A stretch of 64,000 bases of DNA. Source: Candidatus Methanomassiliicoccus intestinalis Issoire-Mx1 (GTDB taxonomy: Archaea; Thermoplasmatota; Thermoplasmata; Methanomassiliicoccales; Methanomassiliicoccaceae). A program made the position numbers and the translations under genes. The stretch lies in the NCBI RefSeq assembly GCF_000404225.1, contig NC_021353.1, forward strand, positions 1,302,001 to 1,366,000. Reading direction: 5' to 3'. The notes beneath the pieces are model-generated. The model was not told where the DNA came from, made no database searches, and saw only the letters and a program-made list of their open reading frames with translations. Numbering within the stretch: position 1 is the stretch's first letter; each line of letters begins with the position of its first letter. Below are positions 8,483-16,287 of this stretch, piece after piece.

Positions 8483-9535
8483 TTAATGCCAATCATCCAA
8501 ACTCATCTGCGATTTAGTCGGTACCGGTTTTTTATAGTCACCTTTGACTCTCTTTTTATTTTCCAGCTTGTTCAATGAAGACTCTACTCGTTTTCTTGAA
8601 AAACCGTGCTCTTCGCACATGAATTCGATGATGCGTCCAAAATCAGGATGTTTCCATTCTAATGAATATTCCTCAGTAATCGCTGTATTGATGAACGCGT
8701 CCTGAACCTCATCAAGATTCGGAATGTTTTCCCCTATGGCCTCCAATGCTGCGGATGCTGAACCATACTGTCTGATTAATTTCAATCCCTTTTTGGGGCC
8801 GATTCCTCGTATACCTTTATTGTAATCAGTCCCGATAAGAATGCAGAGAGAAATCAGCTGTTCCCTGTTTTCGAGTCCGTTTTCCTTTAAAACCCTCTCA
8901 AGGTCCACTTCTTCAATGAAAATGTCCCTATACTCTCTGCCGCCAGGCATTTTGCGCCTACCGGTGATGTTAAGATTACGAACAAGCCTCGGAGCTCCAA
9001 ACAGCAGTGAGTCAAAGTCCTGAGATGATGCGGCCCAGACATCGCCTTTCATTGCCATGTATGCTGCCTGCGCTTCACCTTCACAGGGAGCCTGGATAAT
9101 AGGCAGCCCCATATATGTAAGGAGAATTCTGGAACTTTCCACAATCTCATTGCTTATTCTTGTAGATTGAGCAGCTTTGGATCTTGCTTTTTCAATATCG
9201 CCTTCGTCAATCGCTCTTTTCCATTCATCATGAGCTTTCGTTCGTCTCTCAAATCGTTCTGCAAGAGTCTGTGCCTTTAATGCACTGGGCAAGCCATCGA
9301 AAACATATGCAGGCCGTATACCAGCCTGTAAAAAGTTAATGTTGCGGTATAAAAGTCCTGTAAGGTGAGATGTTACTCTTCCATTCTCATCTTTAAGAGG
9401 TGTTCCATCCCTGCCTCGGATTATACTTAAAAATTGATAGATTGAGTTGTATGCATCAATTGCAAGTGTTCTGTCGGAGAGGCCAGAAAGTTCCATCTTT
9501 TCCGAAGGAACGATATCAGAGATGTTTACTCCCAT
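8483..9535 (-). CDS. fen: flap endonuclease 1
   Basis: Structure-specific 5' nuclease of 350 residues that removes RNA primers and flaps in replication and repair. The XPG N-domain (MGVNISDIVPSEKMELSGL) and XPG-I domain are complete, with the acidic metal ligands in CEGEAQAAYM and SQDFDSLLFG and the helix-hairpin-helix region LIGTDYNKGIRGIGPKKGL. The extreme C-terminus QMSLDDWH is a PCNA-interacting (PIP) box of the type QxxLxxWx. This supports use with the archaeal clamp. The length is normal for archaeal FEN-1. It is followed on the same strand by ileS. Confidence 0.97.
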   Translation of the reverse strand: MGVNISDIVPSEKMELSGLSDRTLAIDAYNSIYQFLSIIRGRDGTPLKDENGRVTSHLTGLLYRNINFLQAGIRPAYVFDGLPSALKAQTLAERFERRTKAHDEWKRAIDEGDIEKARSKAAQSTRISNEIVESSRILLTYMGLPIIQAPCEGEAQAAYMAMKGDVWAASSQDFDSLLFGAPRLVRNLNITGRRKMPGGREYRDIFIEEVDLERVLKENGLENREQLISLCILIGTDYNKGIRGIGPKKGLKLIRQYGSASAALEAIGENIPNLDEVQDAFINTAITEEYSLEWKHPDFGRIIEFMCEEHGFSRKRVESSLNKLENKKRVKGDYKKPVPTKSQMSLDDWH

Positions 9536-9626
9536 ATCTTACAGTTAAGCGCATAAATAATATAAGCCATTCGTAAAGGTTTAAAAAGTAAATGGGACTT
9601 GTAAGTCCCAAATTGTATTAAAATGA

Positions 9627-9824
9627 TCATTCTTCGTTTTCAGAAAACCTTGGAAGGTAAAAGATAAGAAATATTGCACCAATCCAAACAATGAAAAACA
9701 CTACGGAACAAATACCAGTTCCTGTGAATATGGACACCAGTAATAGTATAAGCGGGACTATAAAGGCCACCAGCAAGAGGAACCATTTAGTTCCGGCAAA
9801 CTCGAATTTCATAGCATGCCCCAA
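9627..9824 (-). CDS. small two-span membrane protein
   Basis: Protein of 65 residues with two hydrophobic segments (about 14-34 and 38-56) and a charged C-terminus (RFSENEE). There are no known motifs. The first M (MGHAM) or the second ATG (MKFEFAG) could be the start. It sits 91 bases upstream of fen on the same strand and may be monocistronic. Function unknown. Confidence 0.6.
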   Translation of the reverse strand: MGHAMKFEFAGTKWFLLLVAFIVPLILLLVSIFTGTGICSVVFFIVWIGAIFLIFYLPRFSENEE

Positions 9825-10137
9825 TACACAGATGATTAAAAACTTTGTGAATCGAATCGTATGAATCGATCAAAAGATTTCTTGTAAAAACGACTGTTCC
9901 GTTGATGATTCTTGTATATTGTTTGGATTATGTATCTTTCAGTAATACCTCTGCATTACAGCCATAGATGGATATGCAGTTGGCGTGAGCCCTATGCAGA
10001 TCGCTTAAATAAACAAGTTTACAGATAATTTGTATACTTGAATTCGCGTATATATTGAACTGGTTACTCATGAGACTAATCTCATGAAATAAGCCTAAAG
10101 GCTCAGAGAACCTTGTATAACCAGAGGGAGAGAGTAA
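9825..10137. other. intergenic region with the nitroreductase control site
   Basis: This 313-base gap separates divergent genes. Its left part shows nothing recognisable. The right part holds the TATA box and palindrome described below, then a small AGCCT-AA-AGGCT hairpin (~10095-10106) and the ribosome-binding site GAGGGAGAG just before ATG 10138. Confidence 0.6.
10049..10087 (+). promoter_or_regulatory. TATA box and palindromic operator candidate
   Basis: TATATAT at 10049-10055 is a good archaeal TATA box. About 20 bases on, TCATGAG (10068-10074) and CTCATGA (10081-10087) form a perfect inverted repeat with a 6-base spacer. It straddles the expected transcription start (~10078). This placement is typical of a repressor site and would control the nitroreductase-flavodoxin pair. 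Confidence 0.5.
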
Positions 10138-10650
10138 ATGGAATTTTTTGAAGTAGTAAAGGAGCGTTATTCCTGTAAAAAGTTTGACGGCCGTCCAGTA
10201 GAGCAATCTCAATTGGATGCAATTCTTGAAGCTGGAAGACTTGCTCCGACCGCAAAGAACCTGCAGGAGCAGCGTGTCTATGTAGTGCAGTCTGAAAATG
10301 GTCTTGCAAAGATCGACAAGATAACGCCCTGCCGATACGGTGCGGCGACGGTGATCGCTGTAGCGTTTAACCGCGACAACGTTTTTACATATCCAGGTGA
10401 AAAACGTGATTCGGGAATAGAAGACGCTACCATTGTGGCAACGCACATGGTATTGGCAGCTAAAGCTGCAGGTGTAGACAGCTGCTGGATCAATTTCTTT
10501 GACCCGGAAATAGCAGCAAAGGAACTTAACCTACCAGAAAATGAAGAAGTTCTCATGTTGCTGGATCTCGGCTATCCGGTAGAAGGTACAAAACCTCTCG
10601 CAACCCATAACCAGCGCAAGGAAATTTCTGAGACAGTTACTTACATGTAA
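10138..10650 (+). CDS. nitroreductase-family FMN oxidoreductase
   Basis: Protein of 170 residues, the short nitroreductase form. These enzymes bind FMN and transfer electrons from NAD(P)H or ferredoxin to varied acceptors. Visible signatures are the N-terminal RYSCKKF (the R.S.R.F motif), LAPTAKNLQEQRVYVV (the APSxxNxQ FMN site) and DATIVATHMVLAAKAAGVDS, the dimer helix before the conserved C-terminal LDLGYPVEGTK. A strong Shine-Dalgarno sequence precedes the ATG. The flavodoxin gene follows 22 bases later, so the two are probably co-transcribed as a redox pair. The physiological substrate cannot be told from sequence. Confidence 0.93.
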   Translation: MEFFEVVKERYSCKKFDGRPVEQSQLDAILEAGRLAPTAKNLQEQRVYVVQSENGLAKIDKITPCRYGAATVIAVAFNRDNVFTYPGEKRDSGIEDATIVATHMVLAAKAAGVDSCWINFFDPEIAAKELNLPENEEVLMLLDLGYPVEGTKPLATHNQRKEISETVTYM

Positions 10651-10672
10651 CCAATGAAATGGAGGGAAAAAC

Positions 10673-11146
10673 ATGAGCAAAACATTGATTGCGTTTTTTT
10701 CTGCTAGCGGTGTAACCGCAAAGCTGGCAAAGACTCTGGCCGATTCAATCGGCGCAGATCTGCATGAGATCAAACCTGCCCAGCCATACAGCAGCGAGGA
10801 TCTGGACTGGACGAATAAGAAAAGCCGCAGCAGCATAGAAATGAATGATAAATCCTTCAGGCCTGCCATCGACAATAAGGTAGATGATATAGAGCAGTAT
10901 GACCGCATATTCATCGGTTTTCCCATCTGGTGGTATGTAGCTCCAACAATCATCAATACATTTCTGGAGCAGTATGATTTGACAGGTAAGAAAATTATTC
11001 CGTTTGCAACTTCAGGTTCTAGCGACATGGGCAAAACCAACGCTGGATTACAAAGTTCATGCAAGGGTGCTACATTGTGTGAAGGAAAGCGGTTTGACGC
11101 TGGAGCAAAAGCTGCAGAACTGAAATCCTGGGCTGAGAAATTCTAA
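10673..11146 (+). CDS. flavodoxin family protein
   Basis: Protein of 157 residues. FFSASGVTAKLAKTLA is the N-terminal FMN phosphate-binding loop of long, NAD(P)H-oxidoreductase-like flavodoxins. IFIGFPIWWYVAP is the aromatic loop over the isoalloxazine ring, and PFATSGSSDMG the third loop. It lies behind the nitroreductase with a good ribosome-binding site (GGAGGG), so it may pass electrons to or from it. The C-terminus is complete. Confidence 0.92.
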   Translation: MSKTLIAFFSASGVTAKLAKTLADSIGADLHEIKPAQPYSSEDLDWTNKKSRSSIEMNDKSFRPAIDNKVDDIEQYDRIFIGFPIWWYVAPTIINTFLEQYDLTGKKIIPFATSGSSDMGKTNAGLQSSCKGATLCEGKRFDAGAKAAELKSWAEKF

Positions 11147-11538
11147 AGAGAATCAGCAAACAGCATGTACACTGTGACCTGATATACTGCAGCGCAGAAT
11201 ATAAAATGACTCAGGGGAAAGTTCCTGACTATCTTCAAACAACAATAGAAAGGAAATCAAACCTGAGTCATCATCAATATCTCATTCAAAATGATGCATT
11301 GTGAAAATCAAGATTTTCATATATATCCTTTCAAACAATTCTTTTACTTAGAAATCTGATGACAGATCAGCAAAAAATATTGTCTGGATTCACATAAGAT
11401 GTGTTTAAATAATTATCCAGATCCAGACCAGCATAGCTGTACTCAGGTAGGAAAAAACTCAAGTTTGAACGTTTTCATCTAAAGAAAGTATTAAAATGAC
11501 TGTTGTGATACAGCCTTACCTTGTGACGAGGGGATATT
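11147..11538. other. intergenic region with a distant perfect inverted repeat
   Basis: This stretch of 392 bases contains no convincing gene. ATGACTCAGG (11206-11215) and CCTGAGTCAT (11262-11271) are perfect 10-base complements 46 bases apart. TATA-like TTTAAATAA (~11404) and TATTAAAAT (~11490) lie closer to the importer, whose ATG is preceded by GAGGGGATATT. Confidence 0.5.
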
Positions 11539-12501
11539 ATGAAGAGTAAAGTATATGCTATAATCGCAGTCGCTGTGATCTTAATTGCAGCGGTTGCAAC
11601 ATACTCAATAGTCTTCGCAGGAGACAGTTCTGATAAGAACGATAACCCCGGTGAAGAAGTTCCCAGTGAAGAAGCTTTTTCAATAGTTGACTATAGAGGA
11701 AATACTATTTCTTTTGATGCTCCAGCAGAAAGAATAGTCTCGCTGGGATCTGCTTTTACAGATGTCATATCCTGGTTGAATTGTGAGGATAAGATCGTTG
11801 GATTAGATGGTACCAGCTATAAAAATCTTGAAAATGCAAAGGAATTAAACATTGTTGATTTAGGAGCTGTAAGTTCTATAAATCTTGAAAGCCTGAAAAC
11901 AATCAACCCAGACTGCATATTTATTTGGTCTTTTCCATCATATGTTGCGACTGATGGAATAATTACAAATCTTGAAAACAACGGCTTCAAAGTAGTAGCT
12001 CTCTATCCAAGCAGTGTAGATTCAACCATGCAGTCCATCTCTACAATTTCTAAGATAATTGGAAGCGATGAGGCTATTGAAAAGTCTGCTGATCTTCAAA
12101 ACAGAATTGATGCCATTTCTGCTAAGGTGGCTAATATACCGGAAGATGAACGTGTGAAAGTATATCTTCAGCTTCAAAGCGGCAACACTGTGGGAAAAGA
12201 TTCCATATCCAATGAATTAATCACACTGGCAGGTGGAATTAATATTTATGGAGAAGTTACGACCTCTAAAAATCCAACACCTAACGCAGAGTATATTGCC
12301 ACTCAAAATCCTGATGTAATTCTACTGGAAGCAGGAAGTGCGCAGACTGAAACCGTAGATTCTATTTCTGCCAAGTTACCAACTACAAACGCTGTTCAGG
12401 ATGGCAGAGTACACATCATATCTGCAAATACTATGACCGCTTCTCCCAATCTAATCATTGCATTGGAAGAAATGGTTTCATTCTTTTATCCAGATCTATG
12501 A
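11539..12501 (+). CDS. cobalamin/iron-type ABC importer, substrate-binding protein
   Basis: Protein of 320 residues. An N-terminal hydrophobic anchor (YAIIAVAVILIAAVATYSI) is followed by a polar linker and a class III periplasmic-binding fold. The characteristic opening RIVSLGSAFTDVISWL and the later LITLAGGINIYGE place it with BtuF/FhuD/FepB-type proteins that bind vitamin B12 or iron chelates outside the cell. There is no lipobox cysteine, so the anchor is probably an uncleaved N-terminal helix. Permease and ATPase genes follow at once (9 bases, then 1 base). The ligand is not decided by sequence; corrinoid is attractive in a methylotrophic methanogen. Confidence 0.92.
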   Translation: MKSKVYAIIAVAVILIAAVATYSIVFAGDSSDKNDNPGEEVPSEEAFSIVDYRGNTISFDAPAERIVSLGSAFTDVISWLNCEDKIVGLDGTSYKNLENAKELNIVDLGAVSSINLESLKTINPDCIFIWSFPSYVATDGIITNLENNGFKVVALYPSSVDSTMQSISTISKIIGSDEAIEKSADLQNRIDAISAKVANIPEDERVKVYLQLQSGNTVGKDSISNELITLAGGINIYGEVTTSKNPTPNAEYIATQNPDVILLEAGSAQTETVDSISAKLPTTNAVQDGRVHIISANTMTASPNLIIALEEMVSFFYPDL

Positions 12502-12510
12502 GGCTGGATA

Positions 12511-13554
12511 ATGAGTGAATTAGATATCGCCGAGATACAAAAGACTAACAAAAAACGATGGTTAGTCTACATAGCTGTACTCGCGATTCTTCTCTTTTTT
12601 TCAAGCGTTGTTGCACTAAGAGCTGGATATGCAAATCTTTCATTGACTGATGTTATCAAGATTCTATTCCTTGGCGACGGAAATGATACAGAACGATGGA
12701 TCGTGATAGATTATCGTCTTCCTCGCATTGTTTTAGCTGCCATCGTAGGAGCTGCACTGGCATTGGCCGGGGCTGCAATGCAGGGCATATTCAGAAATTC
12801 CATGGCATCTCCATCTGTACTTGGTATCTCCAACGGAGCAGCTTTTGGTGCTTCATTATCCATGGTATTTGGCATTTCAATAATCAGTGGACAATTTTCA
12901 ACATCTGCCATGGCTTTTATTTTTGCATTCATTTCGTTATTACTGGTTTACTCAATATCCAGAACACGCAATGGGTATGTTCCTGTAGAGACGTTATTAC
13001 TTGCTGGTATAGCTGTGGGTGCTTTATTTAGTGCACTCATCTCAGCCATGCAGTATTTTGCAGGGGATCAACTTTCTGGAATAGTGTTCTGGCTGATGGG
13101 CAGTCTCAATTCATCATCCTGGAGTAAAGTTTCAATTGCATTCCTGCCCATCTTAATTGGTTCAGTTCTCATCCTGGGGTTATCACGTGAACTGAATGCT
13201 ATGACGGTAGGCGAAGAACAAGCCAGTAACCTGGGTATAAATGTCAATAGATCCCGATTACTGCTACTATTGGCAGCATCCCTCATAACTGCCATGGCTG
13301 TTTCTATGACAGGAACCATTGGATTTGTAGGTCTGATTGTACCTCATATCATGAGAATGTTTGTAGGGCCAGATCACCGCATTTTACTTCCTGCATCAAT
13401 ATTGGGAGGCGCCATATTCTTAATTTTAGCCGATACTGTGGCTAGAATAATTATCAGCCCTGCAGAAATGCCAGTAGGAATAATAACTTCTGCAATCGGA
13501 GCTCCGTTCTTTATATATTTACTGATATCTCGTAAAAAATCCATGGGGTGGTAA
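12511..13554 (+). CDS. FecCD/BtuC-type ABC importer permease
   Basis: Protein of 347 residues with about ten membrane helices. Family signatures are RLPRIVLAAIVGAALALAGA, SPSVLGISNGAAFGA and the ATPase-coupling stretch GEEQASNLGINVNRSR, followed by TGTIGFVGLIVPHIMRM. These define the BtuCD-F/FecCD permease family. It is the middle gene of the importer operon. A cytoplasmic N-terminus precedes the first helix. Confidence 0.95.
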   Translation: MSELDIAEIQKTNKKRWLVYIAVLAILLFFSSVVALRAGYANLSLTDVIKILFLGDGNDTERWIVIDYRLPRIVLAAIVGAALALAGAAMQGIFRNSMASPSVLGISNGAAFGASLSMVFGISIISGQFSTSAMAFIFAFISLLLVYSISRTRNGYVPVETLLLAGIAVGALFSALISAMQYFAGDQLSGIVFWLMGSLNSSSWSKVSIAFLPILIGSVLILGLSRELNAMTVGEEQASNLGINVNRSRLLLLLAASLITAMAVSMTGTIGFVGLIVPHIMRMFVGPDHRILLPASILGGAIFLILADTVARIIISPAEMPVGIITSAIGAPFFIYLLISRKKSMGW

Positions 13555-13555
13555 A

Positions 13556-14347
13556 TTGAAACTATCAGTTCAAGGAATTGCGTTTGAATATGGTAGTTCT
13601 CAGGTTTTATCTGATGTCTCAATGGACATTTCTGAGGGAGAAATTGTAGGCATCCTTGGACCTAATGGATCTGGAAAAACCACACTGCTTAGATGCATAA
13701 ACAAAGCGCTTTCTCCTAAATCCGGATCGATTTTGATCGGAGATAAAGATGTGAATGAGATGTCACGCAAAGAAATTGCGCTCAAGGTAGGCGTGGTCCC
13801 TCAGAGTGTAAACATGGGCTCACAATTTTCTGCATTGGATATCGTGATGATGGGGCGCATTCCAGCTTTAGAACGCTTTGAAAGCGAATCTGATTCAGAT
13901 ATTAACATAGTAAAGCATGCGATGGAGATGACAAATGTCACCCATCTCGCAAAACGCAGTATGGATAGTTTGAGCGGAGGAGAACGTCAACGTGTAATAA
14001 TCGCAAGAGCCCTTGCTCAGATGCCTAAAATATTATTATTGGATGAACCGACACTTCACCTTGATGTAAATCATCAATTAGAGATTCTAGAAATGATTTA
14101 TTCTCTATCAAGATCTGAAAATCTTACAGTAGTGATGGTCACACATGATCTTTCATTAGCTGCCAGATACTGTGATAAACTGATTCTCATGAAAAAAGGA
14201 AAAATACAATCATCCGGTCCGCCAGAGATATCGCTTACATCAAAATCCATGAGAGATGTATTTTCGATTGAAGCAGAACTTTATTTTGATGAAAGAATTC
14301 AAAAGTACAATGTTTCAATGATGTCTTCACTAAAAGAGGATATTTGA
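13556..14347 (+). CDS. ABC importer ATPase (FecE/BtuD type)
   Basis: Protein of 263 residues started by TTG at 13556, one base after the permease stop; GGGGTGG just upstream serves as ribosome-binding site. It has Walker A GPNGSGKTT, a Q-loop (VPQSVNMG), signature LSGGERQRV, Walker B ILLLDEPTLHLD and switch His in VTHDLS. It energises the preceding permease. The C-terminal tail after ~240 is the usual short extension. Confidence 0.96.
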   Translation: MKLSVQGIAFEYGSSQVLSDVSMDISEGEIVGILGPNGSGKTTLLRCINKALSPKSGSILIGDKDVNEMSRKEIALKVGVVPQSVNMGSQFSALDIVMMGRIPALERFESESDSDINIVKHAMEMTNVTHLAKRSMDSLSGGERQRVIIARALAQMPKILLLDEPTLHLDVNHQLEILEMIYSLSRSENLTVVMVTHDLSLAARYCDKLILMKKGKIQSSGPPEISLTSKSMRDVFSIEAELYFDERIQKYNVSMMSSLKEDI

Positions 14348-14476
14348 ATATATCAAATCTTGAATAAACTTCAGTAACTAAAATTTATTGTTACATATGA
14401 TGTTATGCATTAATCCCTATTGCCAAATCATTAATTTACAAATATGTAATGATTAATAAAATAAGTAGTAAATAAC

Positions 14477-14698
14477 ATGCAGGCACAGATTGTTTCTCAG
14501 AAAAATTCAGTAAAAGACGGACCTACTAAGACAATCATAAAAGAATGTAAAGATGCTCACAATACGGTGAGAATAACCACCAGGGGATTTGCCTTAGATG
14601 CGATTAACATATATGATTCATTAGATGTAAATTTCAACAAAGACACGAAGCGTATCGCCGATGTTAAAAATAGATCAAAGTGGATCAAAGGGCTTTGA
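14477..14698 (+). CDS. small protein with weak Alba-like signature
   Basis: Protein of 73 residues, basic. The stretch NTVRITTRGFALDAINIYDS faintly resembles the V.IKARGRAIS.AVD core of Alba chromatin proteins, but the N-terminal strand of Alba is missing and the protein is shorter than the usual ~90 residues. It could be a reduced Alba relative or chance similarity. A TATA-like AATAAAATAAG lies before it and a strong hairpin follows it. Confidence 0.45.
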   Translation: MQAQIVSQKNSVKDGPTKTIIKECKDAHNTVRITTRGFALDAINIYDSLDVNFNKDTKRIADVKNRSKWIKGL

Positions 14699-14706
14699 AG
14701 ATGAGT

Positions 14707-14737
14707 GTTTTCTGCACGTCAAATGAAGGCAGAAAAC
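14707..14737. terminator. 9-bp hairpin between converging small genes
   Basis: GTTTTCTGC (14707-14715) and GCAGAAAAC (14729-14737) are perfect complements with a 13-base loop. They lie between the converging genes ending at 14698 and 14760. Confidence 0.6.
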
Positions 14738-14759
14738 GAGACTAAAAAGAGAGAGCGTT

Positions 14760-15149
14760 TTATTCTGCAGGTTTGTGTCTCCAACTGCTGCCTAATTTAG
14801 CACGATCTAATAATATGAGTTCTACTCCGATAGCTATCAATATCTCATATGCTATGATATTTAACCAGGTTTCGTGTGAATATGTCACACCAATAATTAT
14901 TGTAGCGGTAATAACTGAGATGATAGAGATCATGCTAGCTTTGCCAATGCAGGTTTGAAAGAACTCATACCATTTCATATCTCCATATGCTAAGATAAAC
15001 AATATTACTACATTACCAATCAACACAACATGTGAAAATTCATACACAGTCACATCTCCATCATTTACATATGTGAGGTGAAGGTGGGCTAGAATCAATA
15101 ACACTGTTGCGATTAATACAGTTGTTGTAATAGCTGGTATTTTTCTCAT
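14760..15149 (-). CDS. small four-span membrane protein
   Basis: About 129 residues from the internal ATG at 15149 (MRKIPAITTT), behind GAGGCGG. An in-frame ATG at 15188 also exists but lies inside the upstream secreted-peptide gene. Four hydrophobic segments alternate with short polar turns. Its layout (MRKIP...LIATVLLIL, then GDMKWYEFF, then two helices) resembles those of the genes at 53206 and 63605, so they may form one small family. Function unknown. Confidence 0.6.
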   Translation of the reverse strand: MRKIPAITTTVLIATVLLILAHLHLTYVNDGDVTVYEFSHVVLIGNVVILFILAYGDMKWYEFFQTCIGKASMISIISVITATIIIGVTYSHETWLNIIAYEILIAIGVELILLDRAKLGSSWRHKPAE

Positions 15150-15171
15150 AGTTTTTATGCCGCCTCTTAGT

Positions 15172-15315
15172 TTATTGGGAATATACATTTTGTGCTGAAA
15201 GCCCTATTACATCTGAAGCATCCTTGGAGTCTCCCGGACCCAGGGCTGCAAAACAACTTACATATGCAAACATCAGTGCAATCAATACACACGATACTTT
15301 GTATAAGTTCTTCAT
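15172..15315 (-). CDS. 47-residue secreted peptide candidate
   Basis: The ORF from ATG 15315 to TAA at 15174-15172 encodes a basic start (MKNLYK), a hydrophobic core (VSCVLIALMFAYVSCF) and a polar tail (GPGDSKDASDVIGL), the picture of a signal peptide with a short mature part. It overlaps the alternative start of the downstream membrane protein gene and is probably in one transcript with it. The upstream DNA carries inverted repeats. Too short to assign to a family. Confidence 0.5.
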   Translation of the reverse strand: MKNLYKVSCVLIALMFAYVSCFAALGPGDSKDASDVIGLSAQNVYSQ

Positions 15316-15778
15316 GTCTAACTCTTTCCAATTCTTGATCTATTGATAGTCAAAACTAGCGCTGGCTAAGTCAAACAAATCATAGAAAGTCAGCCAAGTT
15401 TTGGCTAGGGTATAGTCTAGGGTTAATAAAAATACAGACTATATATATGCTATATATGTATTTTAAAAACGTAAAAAACAATATAAACTCGGTTAAAACC
15501 TCACTTGCTTAGTCAATAAGGTATAATTCATAAGCTCTAAAACAATAATGATCACTTTGTACTAAGTACATGTGAACGGGGTGCTGATGCCGGTGGCGCC
15601 ATCAGAGATCTCCACAACCATCAACGGCAAAAATAAGACGTATGATCTAGCCTCAAACGAGACAGTTAACGTTCTGAAATCTCCATCCTAGCAACAGAGT
15701 AAGGGAGTTAAAAAAACAAAGTAATGGAAGACTTAGGTCTTCATCTTATCCTAAAAAGAAGATACGAGCTTTAGTGAA
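15316..15778. other. intergenic region with inverted repeats and a GC-richer patch
   Basis: AGCCAA (15392-15397) and TTGGCT (15401-15406) form a short palindrome, and a related GCTGGCTAAGTC lies at 15360-15371, in the promoter region of the minus-strand peptide gene. Around 15575-15691 the base composition rises and a 34-codon ORF (ATG 15587, ending TAG 15691) reads like protein (TINGKNKTYDLASNETV). It could be a gene remnant. Nothing else is recognisable. Confidence 0.4.
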
Positions 15779-15854
15779 TGGCGCCCTGGTCGGGATTTGA
15801 ACCCGAGTCGAAGCCTCGACAGGGCTTCATGATAGGCCGCTACACTACCAGGGC
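15779..15854 (-). tRNA. tRNA-Asp (GUC)
   Basis: Read on the minus strand, GCCCTGG starts the acceptor stem at 15854 and pairs with CCAGGGC. The D-arm is TAGTGTAGCGGCCTATCA, the anticodon stem AAGCC/GGCTT holds the loop CTGTCGA (anticodon GTC), and the T-arm contains GGTTCAAATCC. The discriminator base is G at 15782, as expected for Asp, and CCA is encoded at 15781-15779. No intron. A T-rich stretch follows downstream. Confidence 0.96.
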
Positions 15855-16287
15855 TTACTTTTCCTCATCAATAAGTAGGTCATATATATTGATTTCTATC
15901 TCCAGTCATCTGATTCAGTATCAAAGATGAATTCGATTATACACCATACATCAAATTTTGAGTGCAAAGTAGTATCTTGACACATTTAAGATACGATTTT
16001 CGGAAAAATTTGATATGCATATACAATTGAATTGAGAAGTGATTTAAAGTTACTTATACTAGTATCCATTTTTTTGTAATATGTAGTTCGTTGCATTCCT
16101 TTTGTAAAACGTAATATTAGGCTCTTGCTAATTTGATTTTACAAACAATTTTAACGCTTATCGCCAAAAGACGTTTGGTGTGGAACATATGCGATTTTAG
16201 GATCAGCGTAGGTTATAATTTTATAACTAGATATATTATACTATTGTTTAAATAGTAGATTTTATTTAGCAAAAATGAGAGATTATT
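15855..16287. other. AT-rich intergenic region before the MFS exporter
   Basis: This 433-base gap contains the tRNA promoter on the left (TATA-like ATATATTGA near 15885) and, at the right, TATA-like sequences and a weak ribosome-binding site (GAGAG) before ATG 16288. I see no gene or repeat in it. Confidence 0.5.

Noticed and set aside
10531..11064. 177-codon minus-strand frame opposite the flavodoxin
   Set aside because: Lies antisense to two well-supported genes; no ribosome-binding site or family features.
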